64,000 bases of DNA from Fervidobacterium gondwanense DSM 13020. GTDB lineage: Bacteria > Thermotogota > Thermotogae > Thermotogales > Fervidobacteriaceae. The notes beneath the pieces were generated by a model. That model was not told the origin of the DNA, searched no databases, and saw nothing but the letters and a program-made list of their open reading frames with translations. How positions within the stretch are numbered: the stretch's first letter is position 1; the number at the start of each line of letters is the position of its first letter. The translations under genes and the position numbers were made by a program. Below, piece by piece: positions 25,476-34,433 of this stretch. Location: the NCBI RefSeq assembly GCF_900143265.1, contig NZ_FRDJ01000006.1:1-64000 (forward strand). Direction: 5' to 3'.

Positions 25476-26549
25476 TTAATGGATTAATTGGAATTTAAAT
25501 ATTGTAATGTGATTGTATATCTCGTTTGGTCTCAACACAGTTGATGGAAAGTTCTCGTGGTTTGGCGAGTCCGGGAAGTGTTGGGTTTCAAGACAAAATC
25601 CTGTATGTTTATCGTATATGCTACCTCTTTTACCCCACCATCCAAGCAAATAGTTCCCAGTGTAAAATTGTAGTCCAGGCTGCGTTGTGTATACTTCCAC
25701 GAGTACCTTTGATTCCGGGCTAAATACACTTGCTGCGTGTTTTAACACCTTATCGTCTTTCTCAGATAGTACATAGTTTATGTCAAATCCATTAATGCCT
25801 TGCTTTTCAAGTTTTAATATGGCATCACCAATTACAGTTTCATTTCTCAAATCGTACCCTGTTCCTTCAACTGATTTGATTTCTCCAGTCGGTATTAGGT
25901 TCTCATTCGCAGGTGTAAACTTCTCAGCATATATCTGTACTTGGTGGTTATAAATCTTCCCTTTCCCAGAAAGATTGAAGTACGTGTGCTGCGTGAGATT
26001 GATGATAGTCGGTTTATCAGTCTTTGCAGTGTATTCTATCCTCCATTCGTTATCATTCGTCAGCGTGTATACAACTGTCGCTTCAAGATTTCCTGGATAT
26101 CCTTCTTCTCCATCGTGGCTTGCGTATTTTAAGATCAATTTCGGACCTTCGGGTGTAATTTCCGTAGTTGCGTTCCACACTTTCTTATCAAAACCTTTCC
26201 ATCCTCCATGCAATGCATTGGACCTTTTACCACCGCCATCATTAAGCGCGAGTTGATATTGCACGCTATCGATAACAAACCTGCCATTCGCTATTCTGTT
26301 TGCGTATCTCCCAATAATTGCGCCCAAGTAACCGGGATTTTTCTCGTATTCTTCCAAAGTGTCATACCCAAGTACCACATCTACAAACTGCCCATCTCCG
26401 ATCGGTATCCACAACTCCCTTACAATTCCGCCATAATTCAGTACGTTCATAATCATGCTGTTTCTGTTTATTAGGATGTATTCGTATACAGGTATTCCCT
26501 CTTTTGTGTAACCAAAGAATTCTTTTTGAATACTACCGTAGTCTAACAA
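25476..26549 (-). CDS. galM: Aldose 1-epimerase (galactose mutarotase)
   Basis: GalM interconverts the alpha and beta anomers of aldoses, feeding the Leloir or other sugar pathways. The family residues are visible: the catalytic His in LTQHTYFNLSG, a first His in NALHGGWKGFD, and the C-terminal catalytic Glu in FCLETQHFPDSPN. At 357 residues it is full length with no signal peptide. The start is TTG at 26549, four to five bases after GGAG; the upstream GGAGTTGGAGC offers more than one ribosome site. It lies 30 bases from the stop of its upstream neighbour (the M3 peptidase), so the two may be one transcript. Confidence 0.9.
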   Translation of the reverse strand: MLDYGSIQKEFFGYTKEGIPVYEYILINRNSMIMNVLNYGGIVRELWIPIGDGQFVDVVLGYDTLEEYEKNPGYLGAIIGRYANRIANGRFVIDSVQYQLALNDGGGKRSNALHGGWKGFDKKVWNATTEITPEGPKLILKYASHDGEEGYPGNLEATVVYTLTNDNEWRIEYTAKTDKPTIINLTQHTYFNLSGKGKIYNHQVQIYAEKFTPANENLIPTGEIKSVEGTGYDLRNETVIGDAILKLEKQGINGFDINYVLSEKDDKVLKHAASVFSPESKVLVEVYTTQPGLQFYTGNYLLGWWGKRGSIYDKHTGFCLETQHFPDSPNHENFPSTVLRPNEIYNHITIFKFQLIH

Positions 26550-26579
26550 TTTGCTCCAACTCCTTTCCTTTTGTCATTC

Positions 26580-28343
26580 TCACATATTCAAGAACTCATC
26601 GACCGCCTCTTCTATAACTCTAAGCGAGGACTTCCAAAATTCTTTCTTTGTTATGTCTATTCCGACAGTCGCTGCAACTTCTTCCGCTGTTCCTTTTCCT
26701 GTCGAAGAAAGCAATTTCTTGTACGTTTCGAAGAATCCTTCATCGTTTCTTTTTGCATAAATGCCAAGCCCGAAGAGCATGCCGAATGTATACGGGAAAT
26801 TGTAGAAATGGAACGTCGGCGAATAATAATGCGGTTTTACAAGCCACATGTATGGGTGCTGGACATTCTCATCGAGTCCTTCTCCGTAGGCTTTTTTTTG
26901 AGCATTTGCCATTATCTGTTTAAGCTCATCAACGCTTAGAGGTCCTGAAACTCTCTTTTCGAAAACTGCCTTTTCGAATAGGAATCTGCTGTAGATGTCG
27001 ATAATTATCTGAACAGCATCGGAAAGTTCTTTGTCTAACAAGGCAAGTTTTTCCTCAATTTTTGATCCCTCTTTTATCTTGTTGAGCAATAGTGTCTCAT
27101 TGAAAATCGATGCTGTCTCCGCCAATGTAGCCGGAGTAGTGCTGTTAAGCGGTGTTTCATCTTTCAAGCAATAATTGTGGAATGCATGTCCAAGCTCGTG
27201 AGCTAATGTTAACACATTATCGAGCGTTCCATCAAAACTCATGAGAATCCTCGATTCTTTAAGCGCTTTTACAGAAGAACAGAACGCACCACCACGTTTG
27301 CCCGGCCTTGTTTCTGCATCTATCCACTTTCGTTCAAATGCTTGGTCTATGAATTCGCCAAGTTCTTTTGAAAATTCAGACAATTTTTCGACGATAAACG
27401 TTCTTGCTTCTTCGAACGACCAAGTTTTTGTGTATCCACCAAGCGGTGCAAACAAATCGTACCAAGGCAAACCTTTTGAGCCGTCCGAATGTCCTAATAT
27501 TTGAGCCTTCTTTTGCAGGTATTTTCTCAGTTTGGGCATACTTTCTTTCACAGCTTCCATCATTGCGTCGAATGTTTCTTGTGAAATTCTGTTCTCAAAA
27601 AGCATTGGTTCAAGCGGAGAAGAGTAACCTCTGAGCTTGACTTCGGTCAAAAATTCTCCTTTTATGCTGTTGAGACATTGAGCTATGACCGACGCAACAC
27701 TTTCGCAAGCTTTCAGCTCTGATTCATATGCCTTTTTCCTGACCTCCTGGGATTTATCGTATGCTAAGTTCCTTATTCTCATGAGTGGGAGCTTTTTCCT
27801 TTCACCGTTGAGCTCTATGTCACAAAGTAAATTTGAAGTCGTTTTTTCGTATAAGTTATTCCACGCATTGCCTCCTGTAAGCCTCATAAGGCTGATGATT
27901 TTTTCTTCATTTTCAGATAGCATGTACTTTGAAAGTAACTTTTGCTCCCTGATAAAAAATTTATGTGACTTTACAATTTCGGACTTCGAGCTACCGATGT
28001 TCGATATGTCCAAATCTTTTAGGAACTTTCTCAGTTTTGTACGAGCGAGCGACAGGTCAACGAATTTGCTCCTGATAACATCGAGATACTTTGCAGCCAT
28101 TTCGTTGTTCGCATCAGCGCTGAGCGTCAAACTCGCAAAGTTGTAAAGCTTCCCAGCCAAGAGAGATAGCTCATTCAAATTTGAAATTACGTATTCAAGT
28201 TTTTCCTCTGCGTTTTCAACCGTCTGAAAATTCTCGTCCATCCAGGATAGAAACGCCTTAACTTCATTTTCAAGTCTCGCTATGTCTGCTTTGAATTCTT
28301 CTGATTCAAACGAAGAATAGATGTTTGACAAATCCCACTTCAT
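26580..28343 (-). CDS. M3-family oligoendopeptidase (PepF-like)
   Basis: A cytosolic zinc metallopeptidase of 587 residues with the catalytic HELGH at residues 382-386 and a downstream Glu in the ETASIFNETLL segment as third ligand. M3 oligoendopeptidases break down small peptides. The C-terminal GGKGTAEEVAAT-like stretch also matches the family. The ATG at 28343 is preceded by AAAAGGGGTG. It is transcribed away from panB, with which it shares an intergenic promoter region. Confidence 0.88.
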   Translation of the reverse strand: MKWDLSNIYSSFESEEFKADIARLENEVKAFLSWMDENFQTVENAEEKLEYVISNLNELSLLAGKLYNFASLTLSADANNEMAAKYLDVIRSKFVDLSLARTKLRKFLKDLDISNIGSSKSEIVKSHKFFIREQKLLSKYMLSENEEKIISLMRLTGGNAWNNLYEKTTSNLLCDIELNGERKKLPLMRIRNLAYDKSQEVRKKAYESELKACESVASVIAQCLNSIKGEFLTEVKLRGYSSPLEPMLFENRISQETFDAMMEAVKESMPKLRKYLQKKAQILGHSDGSKGLPWYDLFAPLGGYTKTWSFEEARTFIVEKLSEFSKELGEFIDQAFERKWIDAETRPGKRGGAFCSSVKALKESRILMSFDGTLDNVLTLAHELGHAFHNYCLKDETPLNSTTPATLAETASIFNETLLLNKIKEGSKIEEKLALLDKELSDAVQIIIDIYSRFLFEKAVFEKRVSGPLSVDELKQIMANAQKKAYGEGLDENVQHPYMWLVKPHYYSPTFHFYNFPYTFGMLFGLGIYAKRNDEGFFETYKKLLSSTGKGTAEEVAATVGIDITKKEFWKSSLRVIEEAVDEFLNM

Positions 28344-28392
28344 TTGCTCACACCCCTTTTTTAATTAATCATAAACTAATGTGGATATTTAT

Positions 28393-28398
28393 ATTATA
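28393..28398 (-). promoter_or_regulatory. -10 box of the oligopeptidase/galM genes
   Basis: A TATAAT on the minus strand, preceded by TGC, giving the extended TGnTATAAT form. No -35 hexamer is clear. Confidence 0.5.
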
Positions 28399-28407
28399 GC
28401 ACGTTGG

Positions 28408-28416
28408 TGGTATAAT
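28408..28416 (+). promoter_or_regulatory. Extended -10 box of panB
   Basis: TGGTATAAT (TGn-extended TATAAT at 28411-28416) on the plus strand, with no good -35. It stands 18 bases from the divergent oligopeptidase -10, so the two promoters share their upstream DNA. Confidence 0.55.
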
Positions 28417-28475
28417 TGATTCGCATCGCTATCTTTCCATAAGTGATTTTAGAGTTCTGTCAGGGGGTGTTAAAT

Positions 28476-29261
28476 ATGGTTACAACGAAGAAGATTATAG
28501 ATATGAAAGGTAAAGAACCAATTGTAATGATTACAGCATATGATTATCCAACGGCAAAGATTGCTTCTGAGTCGGGCGTAGAAATAATCCTCGTTGGTGA
28601 TTCCCTCGGGAATGTTGTACTGGGATATGACAGTACGATACCAGTTACGATGGAAGATATGCTTTTTCATATCAAGGCAGTTAGAAGAGGGGCACCAGAC
28701 GCGTTTATAGTCGGCGACATGCCGTTTTTATCGTACGAGGTTAGCATTGAGAAGGCTGTCGAAAATGCCGGTCTGATGCTTAAAGCTGGTGCAAACGCGA
28801 TTAAGTTAGAAGGTGGGCAGGAATACGAAGAAACGATTAGAAAAATAATAGCTGCTGGCATACCGGTTATGGGGCATCTCGGCTTTACGCCACAGTCGGT
28901 TAATCTTTTAGGCGGGCACAGGGTGCAAGGAAAAACTCAAGAGAGCAAGGAAAAGCTGCTTAGAGATGCTAAAGCACTCGAATCAGCCGGGTGTTTTGCT
29001 ATCGTGCTTGAACTTGTTGTGGAAAGTGTCGCAAAGGAAATAACCGAGAGTATTAATATACCTACCATAGGCATAGGTGCTGGACGTTATTGCGATGGAC
29101 AGGTGCTCGTCTTCCATGACGTTGTTGGATTGAGCACGGCGAATTTTAAATTTGTCAAAAAGTACGCAAATACTTACGAAATAATGGCCGAGGCTGTTAA
29201 GAATTATAAGAACGAAGTGAAGTCAAGAACCTTTCCAACTCAGGAGAATGTTTTTGAGTGA
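28476..29261 (+). CDS. panB: Ketopantoate hydroxymethyltransferase
   Basis: PanB adds a hydroxymethyl group from methylene-tetrahydrofolate to ketoisovalerate to make ketopantoate, an early step of pantothenate and CoA synthesis. It is recognised by MITAYDYPTAKIASESGV, LVGDSLGNVVLGYDST, VGDMPFLSYE and IKLEGG with MGHLGFTPQ. The start is ATG 28476, behind CAGGGGGTG; an earlier in-frame ATG at 28443 has no ribosome site. The 261-residue length is normal. It is transcribed alone and ends at a bidirectional terminator. Confidence 0.95.
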   Translation: MVTTKKIIDMKGKEPIVMITAYDYPTAKIASESGVEIILVGDSLGNVVLGYDSTIPVTMEDMLFHIKAVRRGAPDAFIVGDMPFLSYEVSIEKAVENAGLMLKAGANAIKLEGGQEYEETIRKIIAAGIPVMGHLGFTPQSVNLLGGHRVQGKTQESKEKLLRDAKALESAGCFAIVLELVVESVAKEITESINIPTIGIGAGRYCDGQVLVFHDVVGLSTANFKFVKKYANTYEIMAEAVKNYKNEVKSRTFPTQENVFE

Positions 29262-29263
29262 TG

Positions 29264-29292
29264 AAAAAAGTCCCCAAGACTGGGGACTTTTT
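29264..29292. terminator. Bidirectional terminator between panB and the AI-2E transporter gene
   Basis: An 11-bp stem (AAAAAGTCCCC 29265-29275, GGGGACTTTTT 29282-29292) with a 6-base loop. A-T runs at both sides allow termination from either direction; it ends panB and the long minus-strand run. Confidence 0.9.
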
Positions 29293-29307
29293 GTTATTCC
29301 TACGTGG

Positions 29308-30303
29308 TCAACCTTTTATGAATTCATTCCACACAGTGACAAAGAATATTGCAACAGGTACGGCAAAGAAAGTTCCTACAAGTCCGTACGTCAGGCCTAT
29401 GACAAATATAAATATTATCATCAACACAGGATTTATATCAGCCTTGTATTTCATTATAAATATGAAAAACAAAAACGCACCAAGATGGACGAGCGCAACA
29501 ATGATGTTGACGATGATAAAATCTTTAAGCCCAAGCGCGAGCGTGACGATAATCACTGGTATCCATTCTATTACAACACCAACTATCGGTATCAAATTAG
29601 TTATGAATCCCCAAAATGCAAGTAAAACTTTATACTGCGGAAGATATGCCGAGAACAGTACGTAAAAACTCACAGAAACAATGACTGCACCAAGTAGAAG
29701 AATATCAACATAGCTTTGTAAAGATGTTCCCAGCTTTTTTAGAAAATCTTCCACAATGGGTCTTACCTTCTTTGGAAATAACCCAGGAAGTGAGCTGGTT
29801 GTCCATCTTGTATAAATCGTTATGTATATTGTAAACAGTATGCTGTAAAAAAGTATCACAAGGAAATTTGGTATTTTCTTTGCAAATTCTAAAAGGTAGT
29901 TATTGAAAACTTCGCTAATCTGCGGACTTGCCCAATCGGCGATTTTTCCTATTATTTCAGATAACTGAGGATTGTCTTTTAGATACTCTTGCCAGTATTT
30001 TGAATCAAGGATGTTTCTCATGAACTCGTAAAATGGCCCAACTTGTTTCACTACAACAGGTATTATGTTAACAAAGGCGTATATTAGTACGCCGAAATAT
30101 ACTGCCAAAGAAATAATGACTGCAAAAGCATGAGGAATCTTAATTCTGACAAGGTTTTTGTATATATAATTGACAACCAATATGGAAATCAACGAGAACA
30201 CGAAGACGTATAATAGCGTCTTCGAGATCATAAATGCGATGAAAAAGGCAACTGCGTAAATGATTATGTACAACAAAGCCTGTTGCTTAATGCTCAATTT
30301 CAC
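29308..30303 (-). CDS. AI-2E family (PerM-like) membrane transporter
   Basis: A 331-residue membrane protein with seven or eight hydrophobic helices. Family segments include the N-terminal QQALLYIIIYAVAFFIAFMI and the C-terminal helices around GLTYGLVGTFFAVPVAIFF; the central FITNLIPIVGVVIEWIPV stretch is the most conserved part of this family. Members export small molecules or ions (AI-2 in one case), but the substrate here is unknown. The start overlaps the ansA stop by 17 bases. It is the last gene of the minus-strand run. Confidence 0.85.
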   Translation of the reverse strand: MKLSIKQQALLYIIIYAVAFFIAFMISKTLLYVFVFSLISILVVNYIYKNLVRIKIPHAFAVIISLAVYFGVLIYAFVNIIPVVVKQVGPFYEFMRNILDSKYWQEYLKDNPQLSEIIGKIADWASPQISEVFNNYLLEFAKKIPNFLVILFYSILFTIYITIYTRWTTSSLPGLFPKKVRPIVEDFLKKLGTSLQSYVDILLLGAVIVSVSFYVLFSAYLPQYKVLLAFWGFITNLIPIVGVVIEWIPVIIVTLALGLKDFIIVNIIVALVHLGAFLFFIFIMKYKADINPVLMIIFIFVIGLTYGLVGTFFAVPVAIFFVTVWNEFIKG

Positions 30304-31294
30304 TCATCATACCTCCAATATGAATCTCAAAGTATTTTCTAATCTCTTCTATATCAGAAGTTATTCCAAGTACCAACATTAATTTAATCCTTGCTTTCTG
30401 CGATAGCGGATGTTCACTGAGTATAGCACCCTTCCTGCGAAGATCCGCTCCTCCACCGGCATACCCATATATCGGATAAACCCTTCCTTTAAAACACCTC
30501 GAAGTTATAACAACCGGGACCCCTGATTTTACTATCTCCTCAACAGCTTGTGCAGCTTCTGGCGGAACGTTTCCTCTTCCAAATCCTTCAAGAACTATCC
30601 CTTTGTATCCCATATTGTGTACTGCACGCAAAATAGCTCCGTCATCACCCGTAAACGCCTTTACCACCGCAACTCTTTCTTCTATTTTGTCAGTAATTAT
30701 CTTCTCCCTCGTAAGTGACTTTCGAAAGTATATAACGTTATTTTCATCGACAACGCCCAGCGGTCCGTAGCCTGGCGAGTCAAAGGTTGCCACATTACTG
30801 GTATAAGTCTTAGTAACTTCTCTTGCAGCGTGAATCTCGTCGTTTAAACATACTACAACTCCCATCCCGTAGCTGCTGTCTGAAGACGCTACAAGCACTG
30901 AAGAAAGTACATTCCTTGGACCATCTGTACTTAACTCGCTGATATTTCTCATCGATGCAGTTAGAACAACAGGTTTCTCTGTTCTTAAAATTAAATCGAG
31001 AAAGTACGCGGTTTCTTCGAGCGTATCTGTGCCGTGCGTAATAACTGCACCATCATAATCATCCTTTTCAAGAAATTCATCAATCTTTTTGGCAAGCTCT
31101 AACATCAGCCTTGGTGTCATCTGAGGACTTGGGATATTCGAAAATTCGTACAGCTCCACGTCAGCTATTTCATGTAATTCTGGAATATCCGTCACAAGTG
31201 CGTTTCCCTTGTCAAAAGGAACAACTGTTCTTCCTTTCTTAACCATAGCTATCGTTCCGCCCGTACTTATGATAATTATCCGCTTTTTATCCAT
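30287..31294 (-). CDS. ansA: L-asparaginase (type I)
   Basis: The enzyme hydrolyses asparagine to aspartate and ammonia. The nucleophile Thr14 stands in STGGTIAM and the second catalytic set in THGTDTLEET; VLEGFGRGNVP is a further family marker. No signal peptide, so the cytosolic type I form. The start is ATG 31294 after AAAGGAGA; longer in-frame starts upstream overlap the rhomboid gene. 335 residues, normal length. It could also be the GatD-like subunit of the archaeal amidotransferase, but that is a longer, archaeal protein. Confidence 0.9.
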   Translation of the reverse strand: MDKKRIIIISTGGTIAMVKKGRTVVPFDKGNALVTDIPELHEIADVELYEFSNIPSPQMTPRLMLELAKKIDEFLEKDDYDGAVITHGTDTLEETAYFLDLILRTEKPVVLTASMRNISELSTDGPRNVLSSVLVASSDSSYGMGVVVCLNDEIHAAREVTKTYTSNVATFDSPGYGPLGVVDENNVIYFRKSLTREKIITDKIEERVAVVKAFTGDDGAILRAVHNMGYKGIVLEGFGRGNVPPEAAQAVEEIVKSGVPVVITSRCFKGRVYPIYGYAGGGADLRRKGAILSEHPLSQKARIKLMLVLGITSDIEEIRKYFEIHIGGMMSEIEH

Positions 31295-31316
31295 CCCACT
31301 CTCTCCTTTTCGCAGA

Positions 31317-31967
31317 TTAATACCAATATCTCTTTTTTCTGACCCTGAATCCAACCAAGACACCATAAATGAAACCACCTGCGTGTGCCCAATAAGCTAC
31401 TCCTGTACCCGTGATGTCCGCATACATGCCGTTAAGTATCTGCATAATGAACCACAGGAATAAGTAAATAACAGCTGGAATCTCAACAAGAAAAGGCAGA
31501 ATGAAAAACACAAGCGAAACTATGCGTGAATAATAAAACAACACAAGGTAAGCACCCATAACGGCGGATATAGCACCTGAAGCACCAACCAATGGGTAAG
31601 GAGAGAATGGATTAAAAATTATATGGAAAAATAGCGCAAATATGCCACCCGTTATGTAAAAGAGAAAAAATTTGAAATGCCCCATCGCGTCTTCAACGTT
31701 GTCTCCAAAGATCTTCAAAAACCAAAGATTTCCAATTATGTGAGCCCACCCTCCATGAATAAACATGTGTGTGAAGAGAGCCAATATGGGAAAAGAATAG
31801 AACATTTTTTCAGGCACAAAACCAAAGTTGTAGAAAAACGCGTTTAGAAGTTCTTCGTCCCAAAAAAGCGTTAATTCATACAGAAACACCAAGATGTTTG
31901 TAAATATTATTATATAATTAACCACAGGACGTTTCAGGCTTGGGATCGTGTCATATAATGGGAACAT
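31317..31967 (-). CDS. Rhomboid-family intramembrane serine protease
   Basis: A 216-residue membrane protein with six or so helices. The catalytic Ser130 is in GASGAISAVMG and the His195 in YWAHAGGF; H76 and N80 (HIIGNLWFL) line the oxyanion site. Rhomboids cut transmembrane helices of other proteins near the outer membrane face. Substrates cannot be predicted. It ends 22 bases before ansA and begins 12 bases after the DUF218 gene, so it is in the middle of a shared transcript. Confidence 0.92.
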   Translation of the reverse strand: MFPLYDTIPSLKRPVVNYIIIFTNILVFLYELTLFWDEELLNAFFYNFGFVPEKMFYSFPILALFTHMFIHGGWAHIIGNLWFLKIFGDNVEDAMGHFKFFLFYITGGIFALFFHIIFNPFSPYPLVGASGAISAVMGAYLVLFYYSRIVSLVFFILPFLVEIPAVIYLFLWFIMQILNGMYADITGTGVAYWAHAGGFIYGVLVGFRVRKKRYWY

Positions 31968-31979
31968 TGAATCACCACC

Positions 31980-32696
31980 TTATTTTTTAAAAAGAGCGTA
32001 CTGGAGGATTCCAATCCACTCATAAAAAACTTGACTGAACGTATAGAAACCGCCATGATTCGGGACATAGTCAAGATAAACGTTGCGAAAGTCGATAGGA
32101 TAATCAGCCTGAACGTGGTAAATTTTACTAAAAAACTTACCAAAAGACAAAAGAGATCGCCTCATGTGTGTTGTACTCGTCACAAGCGTTATAGGGACAC
32201 TGCCTACCAACTCATACGTGTATTTTGCATTTTCGTATGTATTTCGAGCTCTTTCTTCGACTATTATATTTTCTTCTGGAACCCCAAAGCTAACGAGAAC
32301 ATCTCTCATAACCGAAGCTTCTGGTATACCTTTCGTCACAACTCCTCCGGTAACAATTATTCTCCTTGGGTTTTTCAAGTACAACTGATATGCTCTATAA
32401 AGGCGCCTGAGTGTATGCTTACCAATTTCTCTTTCACTGTTATATATATCAATTCCGCCACCTAACACTACTATATATCGGCCGTTATCGTCAGTATCGG
32501 GAATATACAGAGTTTTGCTAACCAGATACGCAAACCAGTTCGATGAAGCAATATAGAAAACAAAAGACAACGCCAAGAAAATTCGCCAAGCTTTGTTGCG
32601 CTTTTTATATAGAATGAAGCTCAAAACCAAGAAAAGTAGAACGATTATTCCGGGAAAAACGACAAATGATGAGATGATTTTTAGCAAAGCAAACAT
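31980..32696 (-). CDS. DUF218 (YdcF/ElyC-like) membrane protein
   Basis: Two N-terminal membrane helices (FVVFPGIIVLLFLVLSFILY and WRIFLALSFVFYIASSNWF) lead into a Rossmann-like DUF218 domain, with VVLGGGID, IVTGGVV and EERARNTYENAKYTYEL as its motifs. The related ElyC/SanA proteins affect peptidoglycan and envelope integrity. The domain probably lies outside the membrane. The gene is near murC/murG/ftsW in the same-strand cluster, which fits an envelope role, but its chemistry is unknown. Confidence 0.8.
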   Translation of the reverse strand: MFALLKIISSFVVFPGIIVLLFLVLSFILYKKRNKAWRIFLALSFVFYIASSNWFAYLVSKTLYIPDTDDNGRYIVVLGGGIDIYNSEREIGKHTLRRLYRAYQLYLKNPRRIIVTGGVVTKGIPEASVMRDVLVSFGVPEENIIVEERARNTYENAKYTYELVGSVPITLVTSTTHMRRSLLSFGKFFSKIYHVQADYPIDFRNVYLDYVPNHGGFYTFSQVFYEWIGILQYALFKK

Positions 32697-32754
32697 ATAT
32701 TATCCTCCGTTATTCTCCGCTTGCTAATTCTTGCTAATGTGGTTTTTCCAAACC

Positions 32755-33189
32755 CTAAGTTCCAGAAGTGTTTCTAATGTACTTTTGAAGTGCAACTTCG
32801 TCGATAACTATTCTCTCTTTTCTATCATTTTCAATCATTTGTGATCTGATATATCTTTCTTTAAGTTTTTCAAAGCTCCTTCGTTCTGTTCTCTTTTCCA
32901 AATACATTTGCAGGGTCTTCTCTTCAAGAAGTCTCAATTCAGATAGTTTCAATCTCAAGTTTCCAATGTGTTCATTGTACATCTTTATTAGGTATATGAA
33001 AAAAGCAACTTGCGTGCCGGTTTGAGTACCGGTACGAAGTTGCATTTCTATCTGTTTTTTAGAATTTTCAACGTTATCAATTTCTTCTTCAACTTTTCTA
33101 ATCTCGGTTCTGATTCTGCTCAGTTCACTCTTCAATGATTCCTCTTCTTTTGCTCTTAAATATAAGAGTTTCTCAAGTCTGAAAGCCAA
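32755..33189 (-). CDS. fliJ: FliJ-like flagellar export protein
   Basis: A 144-residue coiled coil beginning FRLEKLLYLRAKEEESL, which is the recognisable start of FliJ, with a long second helix of YLIKMYNEHIGNLR and LLEEKTLQMYLEKR type. FliJ works with the FliI ATPase in flagellar type III export. The call rests on the N-terminal pattern and length, as coiled coils are weakly diagnostic. It is the only flagellar gene in the window and follows the PAS/GAF gene by 23 bases. Confidence 0.7.
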   Translation of the reverse strand: MAFRLEKLLYLRAKEEESLKSELSRIRTEIRKVEEEIDNVENSKKQIEMQLRTGTQTGTQVAFFIYLIKMYNEHIGNLRLKLSELRLLEEKTLQMYLEKRTERRSFEKLKERYIRSQMIENDRKERIVIDEVALQKYIRNTSGT

Positions 33190-33212
33190 ATTTCAATCCT
33201 CCAAAATTGAAT

Positions 33213-34433
33213 TTACTTGCCGGATAAGAAAGCAGACAGAAGCTCGACAAGTATTTGGAGAACTTTCTTGCTTGTTTCTGAAAATCTTTGCCCTTCAAAA
33301 TTATCGAGTGAGATTATTATAACTTTCTTATCTCCCACTCTCACGCTTCCGACAAGCGGTATAAAGTTTGGAGTTGTGACTCCTGCTCTTTCCCACATTT
33401 CCCGTTGCTTGCTTTCAAGATTGAGACGGTAAGCGTCGAGTAACTCAACAACCTTGTTTTCTCCGATATTTGGTCCGTAATTATCATCTGATGCTTTGTT
33501 TAGGACGTTCTTGACTTCATCATCGTAGTTGTGCACAGCAACGCACTTGTATGTATCCTTTTCCAAAAGCCAAATGGATGCTTTCTGTGTTTCTGGCACA
33601 AGCTTCACAAGGTCATCTAAGATTCTTTCAAGGTACTCTTCAAGTGTATTCGATTCGTTCCAGAGACTAATAATTCTAATTATCGAGTCAAACTTCTCTA
33701 TTATATCTTTGTACATCCTTTGATTTTCTATAACTTTCATAGCTGCAAGCACCTGTGAGGCGAGGAACGAAGATAGTGCCTTTGCAAGGCTTAAATAATG
33801 CTCTGGTACATGGACAACAAACTTAAAATTCTCTATCGGGATTACTTGGTAGTTCTGCTTTTCGTGAGTAAATGTCTTTACCTCGTCGATTTGCTTTACC
33901 TTTTCAATTAGTTTATAGTCTTCAGAACCTATCAAGTATTCGTTGTCTTTCAAAAGCACAACTGCTGTATGTGGATACTCGGCATGAAATTTCCTCGAAA
34001 AAGTCGTGACGAACTTATCCAAATCACCCTCAGCTTCACCAAGCGATTCAAGGATTTTTTGCTCAACGAAGGACAAGAGTTTGTACAAAGTTCTTTCAAG
34101 AATTTTTTCCGTAATATCATACATCAATCCTGCAACGCCGTAACCACCGGTTCCCAATCTTATTGGCATTCTTTGGATGTTGTAATGTCTCCCAGCGATC
34201 ATGAGTTCGTGAGATTGATTTCTTCTATTCTTCATAACCTTCTTATCTATTTCATCTATTTCTTCGACTCCAAGTATTTCCGATTCTTTCTCACCGACAA
34301 CTTTCTCTTCCGGCAATCCTAAAACGTTTTCAAGTTCCTTATTAATCCACAGATACCTTCCCTTATTGTCTTTTATGAACGCTGGTGTAGGTAGTTTTTC
34401 GAAAAATTGCTGCAAAAAGTATAAGTACCTCAT
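33213..34433 (-). CDS. PAS/GAF sensor protein without output domain
   Basis: The 406-residue protein begins with a PAS domain (LPTPAFIKDNKGRYLWINKELENVLG, about residues 13-110) and continues with one or two GAF-like domains (a clear one from about residue 260 to 400: LVKLVPETQKASIWLLEKDTYKCVAVHNYD). No kinase, GGDEF or DNA-binding output is present, so it would act through a partner. The ATG overlaps the smc stop by four bases (ATGA), which ties its translation to smc. Confidence 0.7.
   Translation of the reverse strand: MRYLYFLQQFFEKLPTPAFIKDNKGRYLWINKELENVLGLPEEKVVGEKESEILGVEEIDEIDKKVMKNRRNQSHELMIAGRHYNIQRMPIRLGTGGYGVAGLMYDITEKILERTLYKLLSFVEQKILESLGEAEGDLDKFVTTFSRKFHAEYPHTAVVLLKDNEYLIGSEDYKLIEKVKQIDEVKTFTHEKQNYQVIPIENFKFVVHVPEHYLSLAKALSSFLASQVLAAMKVIENQRMYKDIIEKFDSIIRIISLWNESNTLEEYLERILDDLVKLVPETQKASIWLLEKDTYKCVAVHNYDDEVKNVLNKASDDNYGPNIGENKVVELLDAYRLNLESKQREMWERAGVTTPNFIPLVGSVRVGDKKVIIISLDNFEGQRFSETSKKVLQILVELLSAFLSGK

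Noticed and set aside
29258-29665. Two plus-strand frames opposite the AI-2E transporter gene
   Set aside because: They begin in the terminator, lack ribosome sites and run against a well-formed membrane protein gene.
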